Source: Phytopythium helicoides (Eukaryota; Oomycota; Peronosporomycetes; Pythiales; Pythiaceae). From it: DNA of 62,247 bases. Under the pieces are notes generated by a model. That model saw only the letters and a list, made by a program, of their open reading frames with translations. It was not told the origin of the DNA and made no database searches. This document shows, one piece after another, positions 13,108 through 26,644 of the stretch. The first letter of the stretch is position 1; each line of letters begins with the position of its first letter. The translations under genes were made by a program, and so were the position numbers. The DNA is taken from positions 1 to 62,247 of the forward strand of contig JANFNE010000093.1 in assembly GCA_024867545.1 (NCBI GenBank), read 5' to 3'.

Positions 13108-13189
13108 TGTCAGCTGTGGGATTTGAACCCACGCGTTCGAAAACATTACGACCTGAACGTAACCCCTTAGACCACTCGGGCAAACTGAC
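13108..13189 (-). tRNA. tRNA-Leu-CAG: tRNA-Leu(CAG) copy 22
   Basis: Full consensus; 615 bp to next. Confidence 0.93.
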
Positions 13190-13722
13190 GGACAATTACA
13201 TCAAACACACACACAAACACTACAACAACACACAACAACAACACACACACACAACAACAACAAACACACAACACATTCCTTTTCACATACCAACGCACAT
13301 CAACAACTCCACAATTCCATCGCCACGTCAAGTGTGGACAGAAACAGAACACATCATGTAACCCCATACCCACCCAACTCCCACATCGTAACCAGCGTCT
13401 CGTAGCCGACCAATCGCCACCAAAACATGAAGATAGAGCGCGCATAGACGAGGCGAATCGAGTCTCGAGGTGGAGTACGTGTAGGCGGCATGCGGTCCGT
13501 TGGGAGAGGTGTGAAAGTAGGAAGAAAAGAGGGGGAAAGAGAGAAGGTGTAGAGGGCCGAAAGAAGAGCGGGAAAAGAAGAAAAAGAAGAAGAAGAAAAG
13601 AAGAGATAACTAGATAAGTCGACAAAGAAGGAGAATATCGAAAACATAAAAAGAGCGTCGTGTCTGCATTGCAGGGTGGTGTGGTGTGGTGCAAAAAGAG
13701 AGCAAGAGAGTAGCAGCAGGAA

Positions 13723-13804
13723 TGTCAGCTGTGGGATTTGAACCCACGCGTTCGAAAACATTACGACCTGAACGTAACCCCTTAGACCACTCGGGCAAAC
13801 TGAC
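13723..13804 (-). tRNA. tRNA-Leu-CAG: tRNA-Leu(CAG) copy 23
   Basis: Full consensus; 614 bp to next. Confidence 0.93.
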
Positions 13805-14336
13805 GGACAATTACATCAAACACACACACAAACACTACAACAACACACAACAACAACACACACACAAACAACAACAAACACACAACACATTCCTTTTCAC
13901 ATACCAACGCACATCAACAACTCCACAATTCCATCGCCACGTCAAGTGTGGACAGAAACAGAACACATCATGTAACCCCATACCCACCCAACTCCCACAT
14001 CGTAACCAGCGTCTCGTAGCCGACCAATCGCCACCAAAACATGAAGATAGAGCGCGCATAGACGAGGCGAATCGAGTCTCGAGGTGGAGTACGTGTAGGC
14101 GGCATGCGGTCCGTTGGGAGAGGTGTGAAAGTAGGAAGAAAAGAGGGGGGAAAGAGAGAAGGTGTAGAGGGCCGAAAGAAGAGCGGAAAAGAAGAAAAAG
14201 AAGAAGAAGAAAAGAAGAGATAACTAGATAAGTCGACAAAGAAGGAGAATATCGAAAACATAAAAAGAGCGTCGTGTCTGCATTGCAGGGTGGTGTGGTG
14301 TGGTGCAAAAAGAGAGCAAGAGAGTAGCAGCAGGAA

Positions 14337-14418
14337 TGTCAGCTGTGGGATTTGAACCCACGCGTTCGAAAACATTACGACCTGAACGTAACCCCTTAGA
14401 CCACTCGGGCAAACTGAC
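14337..14418 (-). tRNA. tRNA-Leu-CAG: tRNA-Leu(CAG) copy 24
   Basis: Full consensus; 618 bp to next, with a longer CA run in the A/C tract. Confidence 0.93.
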
Positions 14419-14954
14419 GGACAATTACATCAAACACACACACAAACACTACAACAACACACACACAACAACAACACACACACAAAACAACAACAAACAC
14501 ACAACACATTCCTTTTCACATACCAACGCACATCAACAACTCCACAATTCCATCGCCACGTCAAGTGTGGACAGAAACAGAACACATCATGTAACCCCAT
14601 ACCCACCCAACTCCCACATCGTAACCAGCGTCTCGTAGCCGACCAATCGCCACCAAAACATGAAGATAGAGCGCGCATAGACGAGGCGAATCGAGTCTCG
14701 AGGTGGAGTACGTGTAGGCGGCATGCGGTCCGTTGGGAGAGGTGTGAAAGTAGGAAGAAAAGAGGGGGAAAGAGAGAAGGTGTAGAGGCCGAAAGAAGAG
14801 CGGGAAAAGAAGAAAAAGAAGAAGAAGAAAAGAAGAGATAACTAGATAAGTCGACAAAGAAGGAGAATATCGAAAACATAAAAAGAGCGTCGTGTCTGCA
14901 TTGCAGGGTGGTGTGGTGTGGTGCAAAAAGAGAGCAAGAGAGTAGCAGCAGGAA

Positions 14955-15036
14955 TGTCAGCTGTGGGATTTGAACCCACGCGTTCGAAAACATTACGACC
15001 TGAACGTAACCCCTTAGACCACTCGGGCAAACTGAC
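14955..15036 (-). tRNA. tRNA-Leu-CAG: tRNA-Leu(CAG) copy 25
   Basis: Full consensus; 622 bp to next; A/C tract has the AAAACACACAAAC variant. Confidence 0.93.
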
Positions 15037-15576
15037 GGACAATTACATCAAACACACACACAAACACTACAACAACACACAACAACAACACACACACAAA
15101 ACACACAAACAACAACAAACACACAACACATTCCTTTCACATACCAACGCACATCAACAACTCCACAATTCCATCGCCACGTCAAGTGTGGACAGAAACA
15201 GAACACATCATGTAACCCCATACCCACCCAACTCCCACATCGTAACCAGCGTCTCGTAGCCGACCAATCGCCACCAAAACATGAAGATAGAGCGCGCATA
15301 GACGAGGCGAATCGAGTCTCGAGGTGGAGTACGTGTAGGCGGCATGCGGTCCGTTGGGAGAGGTGTGAAAGTAGGAAGAAAAGAGGGGGGAAAGAGAGAA
15401 GGTGTAGAGGGCCGAAAGAAGAGCGGAAAAGAAGAAAAAGAAGAAGAAGAAAAGAAGAGATAACTAGATAAGTCGACAAAGAAGGAGAATATCGAAAACA
15501 TAAAAAGAGCGTCGTGTCTGCATTGCAGGGTGGTGTGGTGTGGTGCAAAAAGAGAGCAAGAGAGTAGCAGCAGGAA

Positions 15577-15658
15577 TGTCAGCTGTGGGATTTGAACCCA
15601 CGCGTTCGAAAACATTACGACCTGAACGTAACCCCTTAGACCACTCGGGCAAACTGAC
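15577..15658 (-). tRNA. tRNA-Leu-CAG: tRNA-Leu(CAG) copy 26
   Basis: Full consensus; 614 bp to next. Confidence 0.93.
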
Positions 15659-16190
15659 GGACAATTACATCAAACACACACACAAACACTACAACAACAC
15701 ACAACAACAACACACACACAAACAACAACAAACACACAACACATTCCTTTTCACATACCAACGCACATCAACAACTCCACAATTCCATCGCCACGTCAAG
15801 TGTGGACAGAAACAGAACACATCATGTAACCCCATACCCACCCAACTCCCACATCGTAACCAGCGTCTCGTAGCCGACCAATCGCCACCAAAACATGAAG
15901 ATAGAGCGCGCATAGACGAGGCGAATCGAGTCTCGAGGTGGAGTACGTGTAGGCGGCATGCGGTCCGTTGGGAGAGGTGTGAAAGTAGGAAGAAAAGAGG
16001 GGGAAAGAGAGAAGGTGTAGAGGGCCGAAAGAAGAGCGGGAAAAGAAGAAAAAGAAGAAGAAGAAAAGAAGAGATAACTAGATAAGTCGACAAAGAAGGA
16101 GAATATCGAAAACATAAAAAGAGCGTCGTGTCTGCATTGCAGGGTGGTGTGGTGTGGTGCAAAAAGAGAGCAAGAGAGTAGCAGCAGGAA

Positions 16191-16272
16191 TGTCAGCTGT
16201 GGGATTTGAACCCACGCGTTCGAAAACATTACGACCTGAACGTAACCCCTTAGACCACTCGGGCAAACTGAC
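16191..16272 (-). tRNA. tRNA-Leu-CAG: tRNA-Leu(CAG) copy 27
   Basis: Full consensus; 614 bp to next; spacer has the GGAATAAAAG variant. Confidence 0.93.
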
Positions 16273-16804
16273 GGACAATTACATCAAACACACACACAAA
16301 CACTACAACAACACACAACAACAACACACACACAAACAACAACAAACACACAACACATTCCTTTTCACATACCAACGCACATCAACAACTCCACAATTCC
16401 ATCGCCACGTCAAGTGTGGACAGAAACAGAACACATCATGTAACCCCATACCCACCCAACTCCCACATCGTAACCAGCGTCTCGTAGCCGACCAATCGCC
16501 ACCAAAACATGAAGATAGAGCGCGCATAGACGAGGCGAATCGAGTCTCGAGGTGGAGTACGTGTAGGCGGCATGCGGTCCGTTGGGAGAGGTGTGAAAGT
16601 AGGAATAAAAGAGGGGGGAAAGAGAGAAGGTGTAGAGGGCCGAAAGAAGAGCGGGAAAAGAAGAAAAAGAAGAAGAAGAAAAGAAGAGATAACTAGATAA
16701 GTCGACAAAGAAGGAGAATATCGAAAACATAAAAAGAGCGTCGTGTCTGCATTGCAGGTGGTGTGGTGTGGTGCAAAAAGAGAGCAAGAGAGTAGCAGCA
16801 GGAA

Positions 16805-16886
16805 TGTCAGCTGTGGGATTTGAACCCACGCGTTCGAAAACATTACGACCTGAACGTAACCCCTTAGACCACTCGGGCAAACTGAC
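16805..16886 (-). tRNA. tRNA-Leu-CAG: tRNA-Leu(CAG) copy 28
   Basis: Full consensus; 611 bp to next; GGAATAAAAG variant and a shortened purine tract. Confidence 0.93.
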
Positions 16887-17415
16887 GGACAATTACATCA
16901 AACACACACACAAACACTACAACAACACACAACAACAACACACACACAAAACAACAACAAACACACAACACATTCCTTTTCACATACCAACGCACATCAA
17001 CAACTCCACAATTCCATCGCCACGTCAAGTGTGGACAGAAACAGAACACATCATGTAACCCCATACCCACCCAACTCCCACATCGTAACCAGCGTCTCGT
17101 AGCCGACCAATCGCCACCAAAACATGAAGATAGAGCGCGCATAGACGAGGCGAATCGAGTCTCGAGGTGGAGTACGTGTAGGCGGCATGCGGTCCGTTGG
17201 GAGAGGTGTGAAAGTAGGAATAAAAGAGGGGAAAGAGAGAAGGTGTAGAGGGCCGAAAGAAGAGCGGGAAAAGAAAAAAGAAGAAGAAGAAAAGAAGAGA
17301 TAACTAGATAAGTCGACAAAGAAGGAGAATATCGAAAACATAAAAAGAGCGTCGTGTCTGCATTGCAGGGTGTGTGGTGTGGTGCAAAAAGAGAGCAAGA
17401 GAGTAGCAGCAGGAA

Positions 17416-17497
17416 TGTCAGCTGTGGGATTTGAACCCACGCGTTCGAAAACATTACGACCTGAACGTAACCCCTTAGACCACTCGGGCAAACTGAC
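17416..17497 (-). tRNA. tRNA-Leu-CAG: tRNA-Leu(CAG) copy 29
   Basis: Full consensus; 614 bp to next. Confidence 0.93.
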
Positions 17498-18029
17498 GGA
17501 CAATTACATCAAACACACACACAAACACTACAACAACACACAACAACAACACACACACAAACAACAACAAACACACAACACATTCCTTTTCACATACCAA
17601 CGCACATCAACAACTCCACAATTCCATCGCCACGTCAAGTGTGGACAGAAACAGAACACATCATGTAACCCCATACCCACCCAACTCCCACATCGTAACC
17701 AGCGTCTCGTAGCCGACCAATCGCCACCAAAACATGAAGATAGAGCGCGCATAGACGAGGCGAATCGAGTCTCGAGGTGGAGTACGTGTAGGCGGCATGC
17801 GGTCCGTTGGGAGAGGTGTGAAAGTAGGAAGAAAAGAGGGGGAAAGAGAGAAGGTGTAGAGGGCCGAAAGAAGAGCGGGAAAAGAAGAAAAAGAAGAAGA
17901 AGAAAAGAAGAGATAACTAGATAAGTCGACAAAGAAGGAGAATATCGAAAACATAAAAAGAGCGTCGTGTCTGCATTGCAGGGTGGTGTGGTGTGGTGCA
18001 AAAAGAGAGCAAGAGAGTAGCAGCAGGAA

Positions 18030-18110
18030 TGTCAGCTGTGGGATTTGAACCCACGCGTTCGAAAACATTACGACCTGAACGTAACCCCTTAGACCACTCG
18101 GCAAACTGAC
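18030..18110 (-). tRNA. tRNA-Leu-CAG: tRNA-Leu(CAG) copy 30, 1-nt deletion
   Basis: 81 nt; one C lost from the D-stem CCC. The only altered tRNA between 12.5 and 42.6 kb. Confidence 0.75.
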
Positions 18111-18642
18111 GGACAATTACATCAAACACACACACAAACACTACAACAACACACAACAACAACACACACACAAACAACAACAAACACACAACACATTCCT
18201 TTTCACATACCAACGCACATCAACAACTCCACAATTCCATCGCCACGTCAAGTGTGGACAGAAACAGAACACATCATGTAACCCCATACCCACCCAACTC
18301 CCACATCGTAACCAGCGTCTCGTAGCCGACCAATCGCCACCAAAACATGAAGATAGAGCGCGCATAGACGAGGCGAATCGAGTCTCGAGGTGGAGTACGT
18401 GTAGGCGGCATGCGGTCCGTTGGGAGAGGTGTGAAAGTAGGAAGAAAAGAGGGGGAAAGAGAGAAGGTGTAGAGGGCCGAAAGAAGAGCGGGAAAAGAAG
18501 AAAAAGAAGAAGAAGAAAAGAAGAGATAACTAGATAAGTCGACAAAGAAGGAGAATATCGAAAACATAAAAAGAGCGTCGTGTCTGCATTGCAGGGTGGT
18601 GTGGTGTGGTGCAAAAAGAGAGCAAGAGAGTAGCAGCAGGAA

Positions 18643-18724
18643 TGTCAGCTGTGGGATTTGAACCCACGCGTTCGAAAACATTACGACCTGAACGTAACCC
18701 CTTAGACCACTCGGGCAAACTGAC
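18643..18724 (-). tRNA. tRNA-Leu-CAG: tRNA-Leu(CAG) copy 31
   Basis: Full consensus; a unique TAAAAC insertion lies 3 nt outside its 5' end (18728-18733). 621 bp to next. Confidence 0.93.
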
Positions 18725-19263
18725 GGACTAAAACAATTACATCAAACACACACACAAACACTACAACAACACACAACAACAACACACACACAAACAACAA
18801 CAAACACACAACACATTCCTTTTCACATACCAACGCACATCAACAACTCCACAATTCCATCGCCACGTCAAGTGTGGACAGAAACAGAACACATCATGTA
18901 ACCCCATACCCACCCAACTCCCACATCGTAACCAGCGTCTCGTAGCCGACCAATCGCCACCAAAACATGAAGATAGAGCGCGCATAGACGAGGCGAATCG
19001 AGTCTCGAGGTGGAGTACGTGTAGGCGGCATGCGGTCCGTTGGGAGAGGTGTGAAAGTAGGAATAAAAAGAGGGGGAAAGAGAGAAGGTGTAGAGGGCCG
19101 AAAGAAGAGCGGGAAAAGAAGAAAAAGAAGAAGAAGAAAAGAAGAGATAACTAGATAAGTCGACAAAGAAGGAGAATATCGAAAACATAAAAAGAGCGTC
19201 GTGTCTGCATTGCAGGGTGGTGTGGTGTGGTGCAAAAAGAGAGCAAGAGAGTAGCAGCAGGAA

Positions 19264-19345
19264 TGTCAGCTGTGGGATTTGAACCCACGCGTTCGAAAAC
19301 ATTACGACCTGAACGTAACCCCTTAGACCACTCGGGCAAACTGAC
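19264..19345 (-). tRNA. tRNA-Leu-CAG: tRNA-Leu(CAG) copy 32
   Basis: Full consensus; 615 bp to next. Confidence 0.93.
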
Positions 19346-19878
19346 GGACAATTACATCAAACACACACACAAACACTACAACAACACACAACAACAACAC
19401 ACACACAAACAACAACAAACACACAACACATTCCTTTTCACATACCAACGCACATCAACAACTCCACAATTCCATCGCCACGTCAAGTGTGGACAGAAAC
19501 AGAACACATCATGTAACCCCATACCCACCCAACTCCCACATCGTAACCAGCGTCTCGTAGCCGACCAATCGCCACCAAAACATGAAGATAGAGCGCGCAT
19601 AGACGAGGCGAATCGAGTCTCGAGGTGGAGTACGTGTAGGCGGCATGCGGTCCGTTGGGAGAGGTGTGAAAGTAGGAAGAAAAGAGGGGGGAAAGAGAGA
19701 AGGTGTAGAGGGCCGAAAGAAGAGCGGGAAAAGAAGAAAAAGAAGAAGAAGAAAAGAAGAGATAACTAGATAAGTCGACAAAGAAGGAGAATATCGAAAA
19801 CATAAAAAGAGCGTCGTGTCTGCATTGCAGGGTGGTGTGGTGTGGTGCAAAAAGAGAGCAAGAGAGTAGCAGCAGGAA

Positions 19879-19960
19879 TGTCAGCTGTGGGATTTGAACC
19901 CACGCGTTCGAAAACATTACGACCTGAACGTAACCCCTTAGACCACTCGGGCAAACTGAC
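19879..19960 (-). tRNA. tRNA-Leu-CAG: tRNA-Leu(CAG) copy 33
   Basis: Full consensus; 616 bp to next. Confidence 0.93.
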
Positions 19961-20494
19961 GGACAATTACATCAAACACACACACAAACACTACAACAAC
20001 ACACAACAACAACACACACACAAAACAACAACAAACACACAACACATTCCTTTTCACATACCAACGCACATCAACAACTCCACAATTCCATCGCCACGTC
20101 AAGTGTGGACAGAAACAGAACACATCATGTAACCCCATACCCACCCAACTCCCACATCGTAACCAGCGTCTCGTAGCCGACCAATCGCCACCAAAACATG
20201 AAGATAGAGCGCGCATAGACGAGGCGAATCGAGTCTCGAGGTGGAGTACGTGTAGGCGGCATGCGGTCCGTTGGGAGAGGTGTGAAAGTAGGAAGAAAAG
20301 AGGGGGGAAAGAGAGAAGGTGTAGAGGGCCGAAAGAAGAGCGGGAAAAGAAGAAAAAGAAGAAGAAGAAAAGAAGAGATAACTAGATAAGTCGACAAAGA
20401 AGGAGAATATCGAAAACATAAAAAGAGCGTCGTGTCTGCATTGCAGGGTGGTGTGGTGTGGTGCAAAAAGAGAGCAAGAGAGTAGCAGCAGGAA

Positions 20495-20576
20495 TGTCAG
20501 CTGTGGGATTTGAACCCACGCGTTCGAAAACATTACGACCTGAACGTAACCCCTTAGACCACTCGGGCAAACTGAC
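20495..20576 (-). tRNA. tRNA-Leu-CAG: tRNA-Leu(CAG) copy 34
   Basis: Full consensus; 615 bp to next. Confidence 0.93.
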
Positions 20577-21109
20577 GGACAATTACATCAAACACACACA
20601 CAAACACTACAACAACACACAACAACAACACACACACAAACAACAACAAACACACAACACATTCCTTTTCACATACCAACGCACATCAACAACTCCACAA
20701 TTCCATCGCCACGTCAAGTGTGGACAGAAACAGAACACATCATGTAACCCCATACCCACCCAACTCCCACATCGTAACCAGCGTCTCGTAGCCGACCAAT
20801 CGCCACCAAAACATGAAGATAGAGCGCGCATAGACGAGGCGAATCGAGTCTCGAGGTGGAGTACGTGTAGGCGGCATGCGGTCCGTTGGGAGAGGTGTGA
20901 AAGTAGGAAGAAAAGAGGGGGGAAAGAGAGAAGGTGTAGAGGGCCGAAAGAAGAGCGGGAAAAGAAGAAAAAGAAGAAGAAGAAAAGAAGAGATAACTAG
21001 ATAAGTCGACAAAGAAGGAGAATATCGAAAACATAAAAAGAGCGTCGTGTCTGCATTGCAGGGTGGTGTGGTGTGGTGCAAAAAGAGAGCAAGAGAGTAG
21101 CAGCAGGAA

Positions 21110-21191
21110 TGTCAGCTGTGGGATTTGAACCCACGCGTTCGAAAACATTACGACCTGAACGTAACCCCTTAGACCACTCGGGCAAACTGAC
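21110..21191 (-). tRNA. tRNA-Leu-CAG: tRNA-Leu(CAG) copy 35
   Basis: Full consensus; 612 bp to next (one GAA fewer). Confidence 0.93.
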
Positions 21192-21721
21192 GGACAATTA
21201 CATCAAACACACACACAAACACTACAACAACACACAACAACAACACACACACAAACAACAACAAACACACAACACATTCCTTTTCACATACCAACGCACA
21301 TCAACAACTCCACAATTCCATCGCCACGTCAAGTGTGGACAGAAACAGAACACATCATGTAACCCCATACCCACCCAACTCCCACATCGTAACCAGCGTC
21401 TCGTAGCCGACCAATCGCCACCAAAACATGAAGATAGAGCGCGCATAGACGAGGCGAATCGAGTCTCGAGGTGGAGTACGTGTAGGCGGCATGCGGTCCG
21501 TTGGGAGAGGTGTGAAAGTAGGAAGAAAAGAGGGGGGAAAGAGAGAAGGTGTAGAGGGCCGAAAGAAGAGCGGGAAAAGAAGAAAAAGAAGAAGAAAAGA
21601 AGAGATAACTAGATAAGTCGACAAAGAAGGAGAATATCGAAAACATAAAAAGAGCGTCGTGTCTGCATTGCAGGGTGGTGTGGTGTGGTGCAAAAAGAGA
21701 GCAAGAGAGTAGCAGCAGGAA

Positions 21722-21803
21722 TGTCAGCTGTGGGATTTGAACCCACGCGTTCGAAAACATTACGACCTGAACGTAACCCCTTAGACCACTCGGGCAAACT
21801 GAC
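21722..21803 (-). tRNA. tRNA-Leu-CAG: tRNA-Leu(CAG) copy 36
   Basis: Full consensus; 611 bp to next; spacer combines a short A/C tract, GATGGCATG and GGAATAAAAG variants. Confidence 0.93.
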
Positions 21804-22332
21804 GGACAATTACATCAAACACACACACAAACACTACAACAACACACAACAACAACACACACACAAAACACACAAACACACAACACATTCCTTTTCACAT
21901 ACCAACGCACATCAACAACTCCACAATTCCATCGCCACGTCAAGTGTGGACAGAAACAGAACACATCATGTAACCCCATACCCACCCAACTCCCACATCG
22001 TAACCAGCGTCTCGTAGCCGACCAATCGCCACCAAAACATGAAGATAGAGCGCGCATAGACGAGGCGAATCGAGTCTCGAGGTGGAGTACGTGTAGATGG
22101 CATGCGGTCCGTTGGGAGAGGTGTGAAAGTAGGAATAAAAGAGGGGGGAAAGAGAGAAGGTGTAGAGGGCCGAAAGAAGAGCGGGAAAAGAAGAAAAAGA
22201 AGAAGAAAAGAAGAGATAACTAGATAAGTCGACAAAGAAGGAGAATATCGAAAACATAAAAAGAGCGTCGTGTCTGCATTGCAGGGTGGTGTGGTGTGGT
22301 GCAAAAAGAGAGCAAGAGAGTAGCAGCAGGAA

Positions 22333-22414
22333 TGTCAGCTGTGGGATTTGAACCCACGCGTTCGAAAACATTACGACCTGAACGTAACCCCTTAGACCAC
22401 TCGGGCAAACTGAC
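22333..22414 (-). tRNA. tRNA-Leu-CAG: tRNA-Leu(CAG) copy 37
   Basis: Full consensus; 612 bp to next; GGAATAAAAG variant. Confidence 0.93.
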
Positions 22415-22944
22415 GGACAATTACATCAAACACACACACAAACACTACAACAACACACAACAACAACACACACACAAACAACAACAAACACACAACACAT
22501 TCCTTTTCACATACCAACGCACATCAACAACTCCACAATTCCATCGCCACGTCAAGTGTGGACAGAAACAGAACACATCATGTAACCCCATACCCACCCA
22601 ACTCCCACATCGTAACCAGCGTCTCGTAGCCGACCAATCGCCACCAAAACATGAAGATAGAGCGCGCATAGACGAGGCGAATCGAGTCTCGAGGTGGAGT
22701 ACGTGTAGGCGGCATGCGGTCCGTTGGGAGAGGTGTGAAAGTAGGAATAAAAGAGGGGGAAAGAGAGAAGGTGTAGAGGGCCGAAAGAAGAGCGGGAAAA
22801 GAAGAAAAAGAAGAAGAAGAAGAAGAGATAACTAGATAAGTCGACAAAGAAGGAGAATATCGAAAACATAAAAAGAGCGTCGTGTCTGCATTGCAGGGTG
22901 GTGTGGTGTGGTGCAAAAAGAGAGCAAGAGAGTAGCAGCAGGAA

Positions 22945-23026
22945 TGTCAGCTGTGGGATTTGAACCCACGCGTTCGAAAACATTACGACCTGAACGTAAC
23001 CCCTTAGACCACTCGGGCAAACTGAC
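22945..23026 (-). tRNA. tRNA-Leu-CAG: tRNA-Leu(CAG) copy 38
   Basis: Full consensus; 619 bp to next. Confidence 0.93.
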
Positions 23027-23563
23027 GGACAATTACATCAAACACACACACAAACACTACAACAACACACAACAACAACAACACACACACACAAACAACA
23101 ACAAACACACAACACATTCCTTTTCACATACCAACGCACATCAACAACTCCACAATTCCATCGCCACGTCAAGTGTGGACAGAAACAGAACACATCATGT
23201 AACCCCATACCCACCCAACTCCCACATCGTAACCAGCGTCTCGTAGCCGACCAATCGCCACCAAAACATGAAGATAGAGCGCGCATAGACGAGGCGAATC
23301 GAGTCTCGAGGTGGAGTACGTGTAGGCGGCATGCGGTCCGTTGGGAGAGGTGTGAAAGTAGGAAGAAAAGAGGGGGAAAGAGAGAAGGTGTAGAGGGCCG
23401 AAAGAAGAGCGGGAAAAGAAGAAAAAGAAGAAGAAGAAAAGAAGAGATAACTAGATAAGTCGACAAAGAAGGAGAATATCGAAAACATAAAAAGAGCGTC
23501 GTGTCTGCATTGCAGGGTGGTGTGGTGTGGTGCAAAAAGAGAGCAAGAGAGTAGCAGCAGGAA

Positions 23564-23645
23564 TGTCAGCTGTGGGATTTGAACCCACGCGTTCGAAAAC
23601 ATTACGACCTGAACGTAACCCCTTAGACCACTCGGGCAAACTGAC
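23564..23645 (-). tRNA. tRNA-Leu-CAG: tRNA-Leu(CAG) copy 39
   Basis: Full consensus; 615 bp to next. Confidence 0.93.
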
Positions 23646-24178
23646 GGACAATTACATCAAACACACACACAAACACTACAACAACACACAACAACAACAC
23701 ACACACAAACAACAACAAACACACAACACATTCCTTTTCACATACCAACGCACATCAACAACTCCACAATTCCATCGCCACGTCAAGTGTGGACAGAAAC
23801 AGAACACATCATGTAACCCCATACCCACCCAACTCCCACATCGTAACCAGCGTCTCGTAGCCGACCAATCGCCACCAAAACATGAAGATAGAGCGCGCAT
23901 AGACGAGGCGAATCGAGTCTCGAGGTGGAGTACGTGTAGGCGGCATGCGGTCCGTTGGGAGAGGTGTGAAAGTAGGAAGAAAAGAGGGGGGAAAGAGAGA
24001 AGGTGTAGAGGGCCGAAAGAAGAGCGGGAAAAGAAGAAAAAGAAGAAGAAGAAAAGAAGAGATAACTAGATAAGTCGACAAAGAAGGAGAATATCGAAAA
24101 CATAAAAAGAGCGTCGTGTCTGCATTGCAGGGTGGTGTGGTGTGGTGCAAAAAGAGAGCAAGAGAGTAGCAGCAGGAA

Positions 24179-24260
24179 TGTCAGCTGTGGGATTTGAACC
24201 CACGCGTTCGAAAACATTACGACCTGAACGTAACCCCTTAGACCACTCGGGCAAACTGAC
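24179..24260 (-). tRNA. tRNA-Leu-CAG: tRNA-Leu(CAG) copy 40
   Basis: Full consensus; 615 bp to next. Confidence 0.93.
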
Positions 24261-24793
24261 GGACAATTACATCAAACACACACACAAACACTACAACAAC
24301 ACACAACAACAACACACACACAAACAACAACAAACACACAACACATTCCTTTTCACATACCAACGCACATCAACAACTCCACAATTCCATCGCCACGTCA
24401 AGTGTGGACAGAAACAGAACACATCATGTAACCCCATACCCACCCAACTCCCACATCGTAACCAGCGTCTCGTAGCCGACCAATCGCCACCAAAACATGA
24501 AGATAGAGCGCGCATAGACGAGGCGAATCGAGTCTCGAGGTGGAGTACGTGTAGGCGGCATGCGGTCCGTTGGGAGAGGTGTGAAAGTAGGAAGAAAAGA
24601 GGGGGGAAAGAGAGAAGGTGTAGAGGGCCGAAAGAAGAGCGGGAAAAGAAGAAAAAGAAGAAGAAGAAAAGAAGAGATAACTAGATAAGTCGACAAAGAA
24701 GGAGAATATCGAAAACATAAAAAGAGCGTCGTGTCTGCATTGCAGGGTGGTGTGGTGTGGTGCAAAAAGAGAGCAAGAGAGTAGCAGCAGGAA

Positions 24794-24875
24794 TGTCAGC
24801 TGTGGGATTTGAACCCACGCGTTCGAAAACATTACGACCTGAACGTAACCCCTTAGACCACTCGGGCAAACTGAC
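24794..24875 (-). tRNA. tRNA-Leu-CAG: tRNA-Leu(CAG) copy 41
   Basis: Full consensus; 623 bp to next; AAAACACACAAAC variant in the A/C tract. Confidence 0.93.
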
Positions 24876-25416
24876 GGACAATTACATCAAACACACACAC
24901 AAACACTACAACAACACACAACAACAACACACACACAAAACACACAAACAACAACAAACACACAACACATTCCTTTTCACATACCAACGCACATCAACAA
25001 CTCCACAATTCCATCGCCACGTCAAGTGTGGACAGAAACAGAACACATCATGTAACCCCATACCCACCCAACTCCCACATCGTAACCAGCGTCTCGTAGC
25101 CGACCAATCGCCACCAAAACATGAAGATAGAGCGCGCATAGACGAGGCGAATCGAGTCTCGAGGTGGAGTACGTGTAGGCGGCATGCGGTCCGTTGGGAG
25201 AGGTGTGAAAGTAGGAAGAAAAGAGGGGGGAAAGAGAGAAGGTGTAGAGGGCCGAAAGAAGAGCGGGAAAAGAAGAAAAAGAAGAAGAAGAAAAAAGAGA
25301 TAACTAGATAAGTCGACAAAGAAGGAGAATATCGAAAACATAAAAAGAGCGTCGTGTCTGCATTGCAGGGTGGTGTGGTGTGGTGCAAAAAGAGAGCAAG
25401 AGAGTAGCAGCAGGAA

Positions 25417-25498
25417 TGTCAGCTGTGGGATTTGAACCCACGCGTTCGAAAACATTACGACCTGAACGTAACCCCTTAGACCACTCGGGCAAACTGAC
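25417..25498 (-). tRNA. tRNA-Leu-CAG: tRNA-Leu(CAG) copy 42
   Basis: Full consensus; 615 bp to next; GATGGCATG plus GGAATAAAAG variants. Confidence 0.93.
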
Positions 25499-26031
25499 GG
25501 ACAATTACATCAAACACACACACAAACACTACAACAACACACAACAACAACACACACACAAACAACAACAAACACACAACACATTCCTTTTCACATACCA
25601 ACGCACATCAACAACTCCACAATTCCATCGCCACGTCAAGTGTGGACAGAAACAGAACACATCATGTAACCCCATACCCACCCAACTCCCACATCGTAAC
25701 CAGCGTCTCGTAGCCGACCAATCGCCACCAAAACATGAAGATAGAGCGCGCATAGACGAGGCGAATCGAGTCTCGAGGTGGAGTACGTGTAGATGGCATG
25801 CGGTCCGTTGGGAGAGGTGTGAAAGTAGGAATAAAAGAGGGGGGAAAGAGAGAAGGTGTAGAGGGCCGAAAGAAGAGCGGGAAAAGAAGAAAAAGAAGAA
25901 GAAGAAAAGAAGAGATAACTAGATAAGTCGACAAAGAAGGAGAATATCGAAAACATAAAAAGAGCGTCGTGTCTGCATTGCAGGGTGGTGTGGTGTGGTG
26001 CAAAAAGAGAGCAAGAGAGTAGCAGCAGGAA

Positions 26032-26113
26032 TGTCAGCTGTGGGATTTGAACCCACGCGTTCGAAAACATTACGACCTGAACGTAACCCCTTAGACCACT
26101 CGGGCAAACTGAC
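26032..26113 (-). tRNA. tRNA-Leu-CAG: tRNA-Leu(CAG) copy 43
   Basis: Full consensus; 613 bp to next; same short A/C tract as copy 36. Confidence 0.93.
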
Positions 26114-26644
26114 GGACAATTACATCAAACACACACACAAACACTACAACAACACACAACAACAACACACACACAAAACACACAAACACACAACACATTC
26201 CTTTTCACATACCAACGCACATCAACAACTCCACAATTCCATCGCCACGTCAAGTGTGGACAGAAACAGAACACATCATGTAACCCCATACCCACCCAAC
26301 TCCCACATCGTAACCAGCGTCTCGTAGCCGACCAATCGCCACCAAAACATGAAGATAGAGCGCGCATAGACGAGGCGAATCGAGTCTCGAGGTGGAGTAC
26401 GTGTAGGCGGCATGCGGTCCGTTGGGAGAGGTGTGAAAGTAGGAAGAAAAGAGGGGGAAAGAGAGAAGGTGTAGAGGGCCGAAAGAAGAGCGGGAAAAGA
26501 AGAAAAAGAAGAAGAAGAAAAGAAGAGATAACTAGATAAGTCGACAAAGAAGGAGAATATCGAAAACATAAAAAGAGCGTCGTGTCTGCATTGCAGGGTG
26601 GTGTGGTGTGGTGCAAAAAGAGAGCAAGAGAGTAGCAGCAGGAA

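Noticed and set aside
14185..14220. Lys/Arg-rich tails (KKKKKKRRDN) as nuclear or ribosomal proteins
   Set aside because: They are translations of the GAA purine microsatellite.
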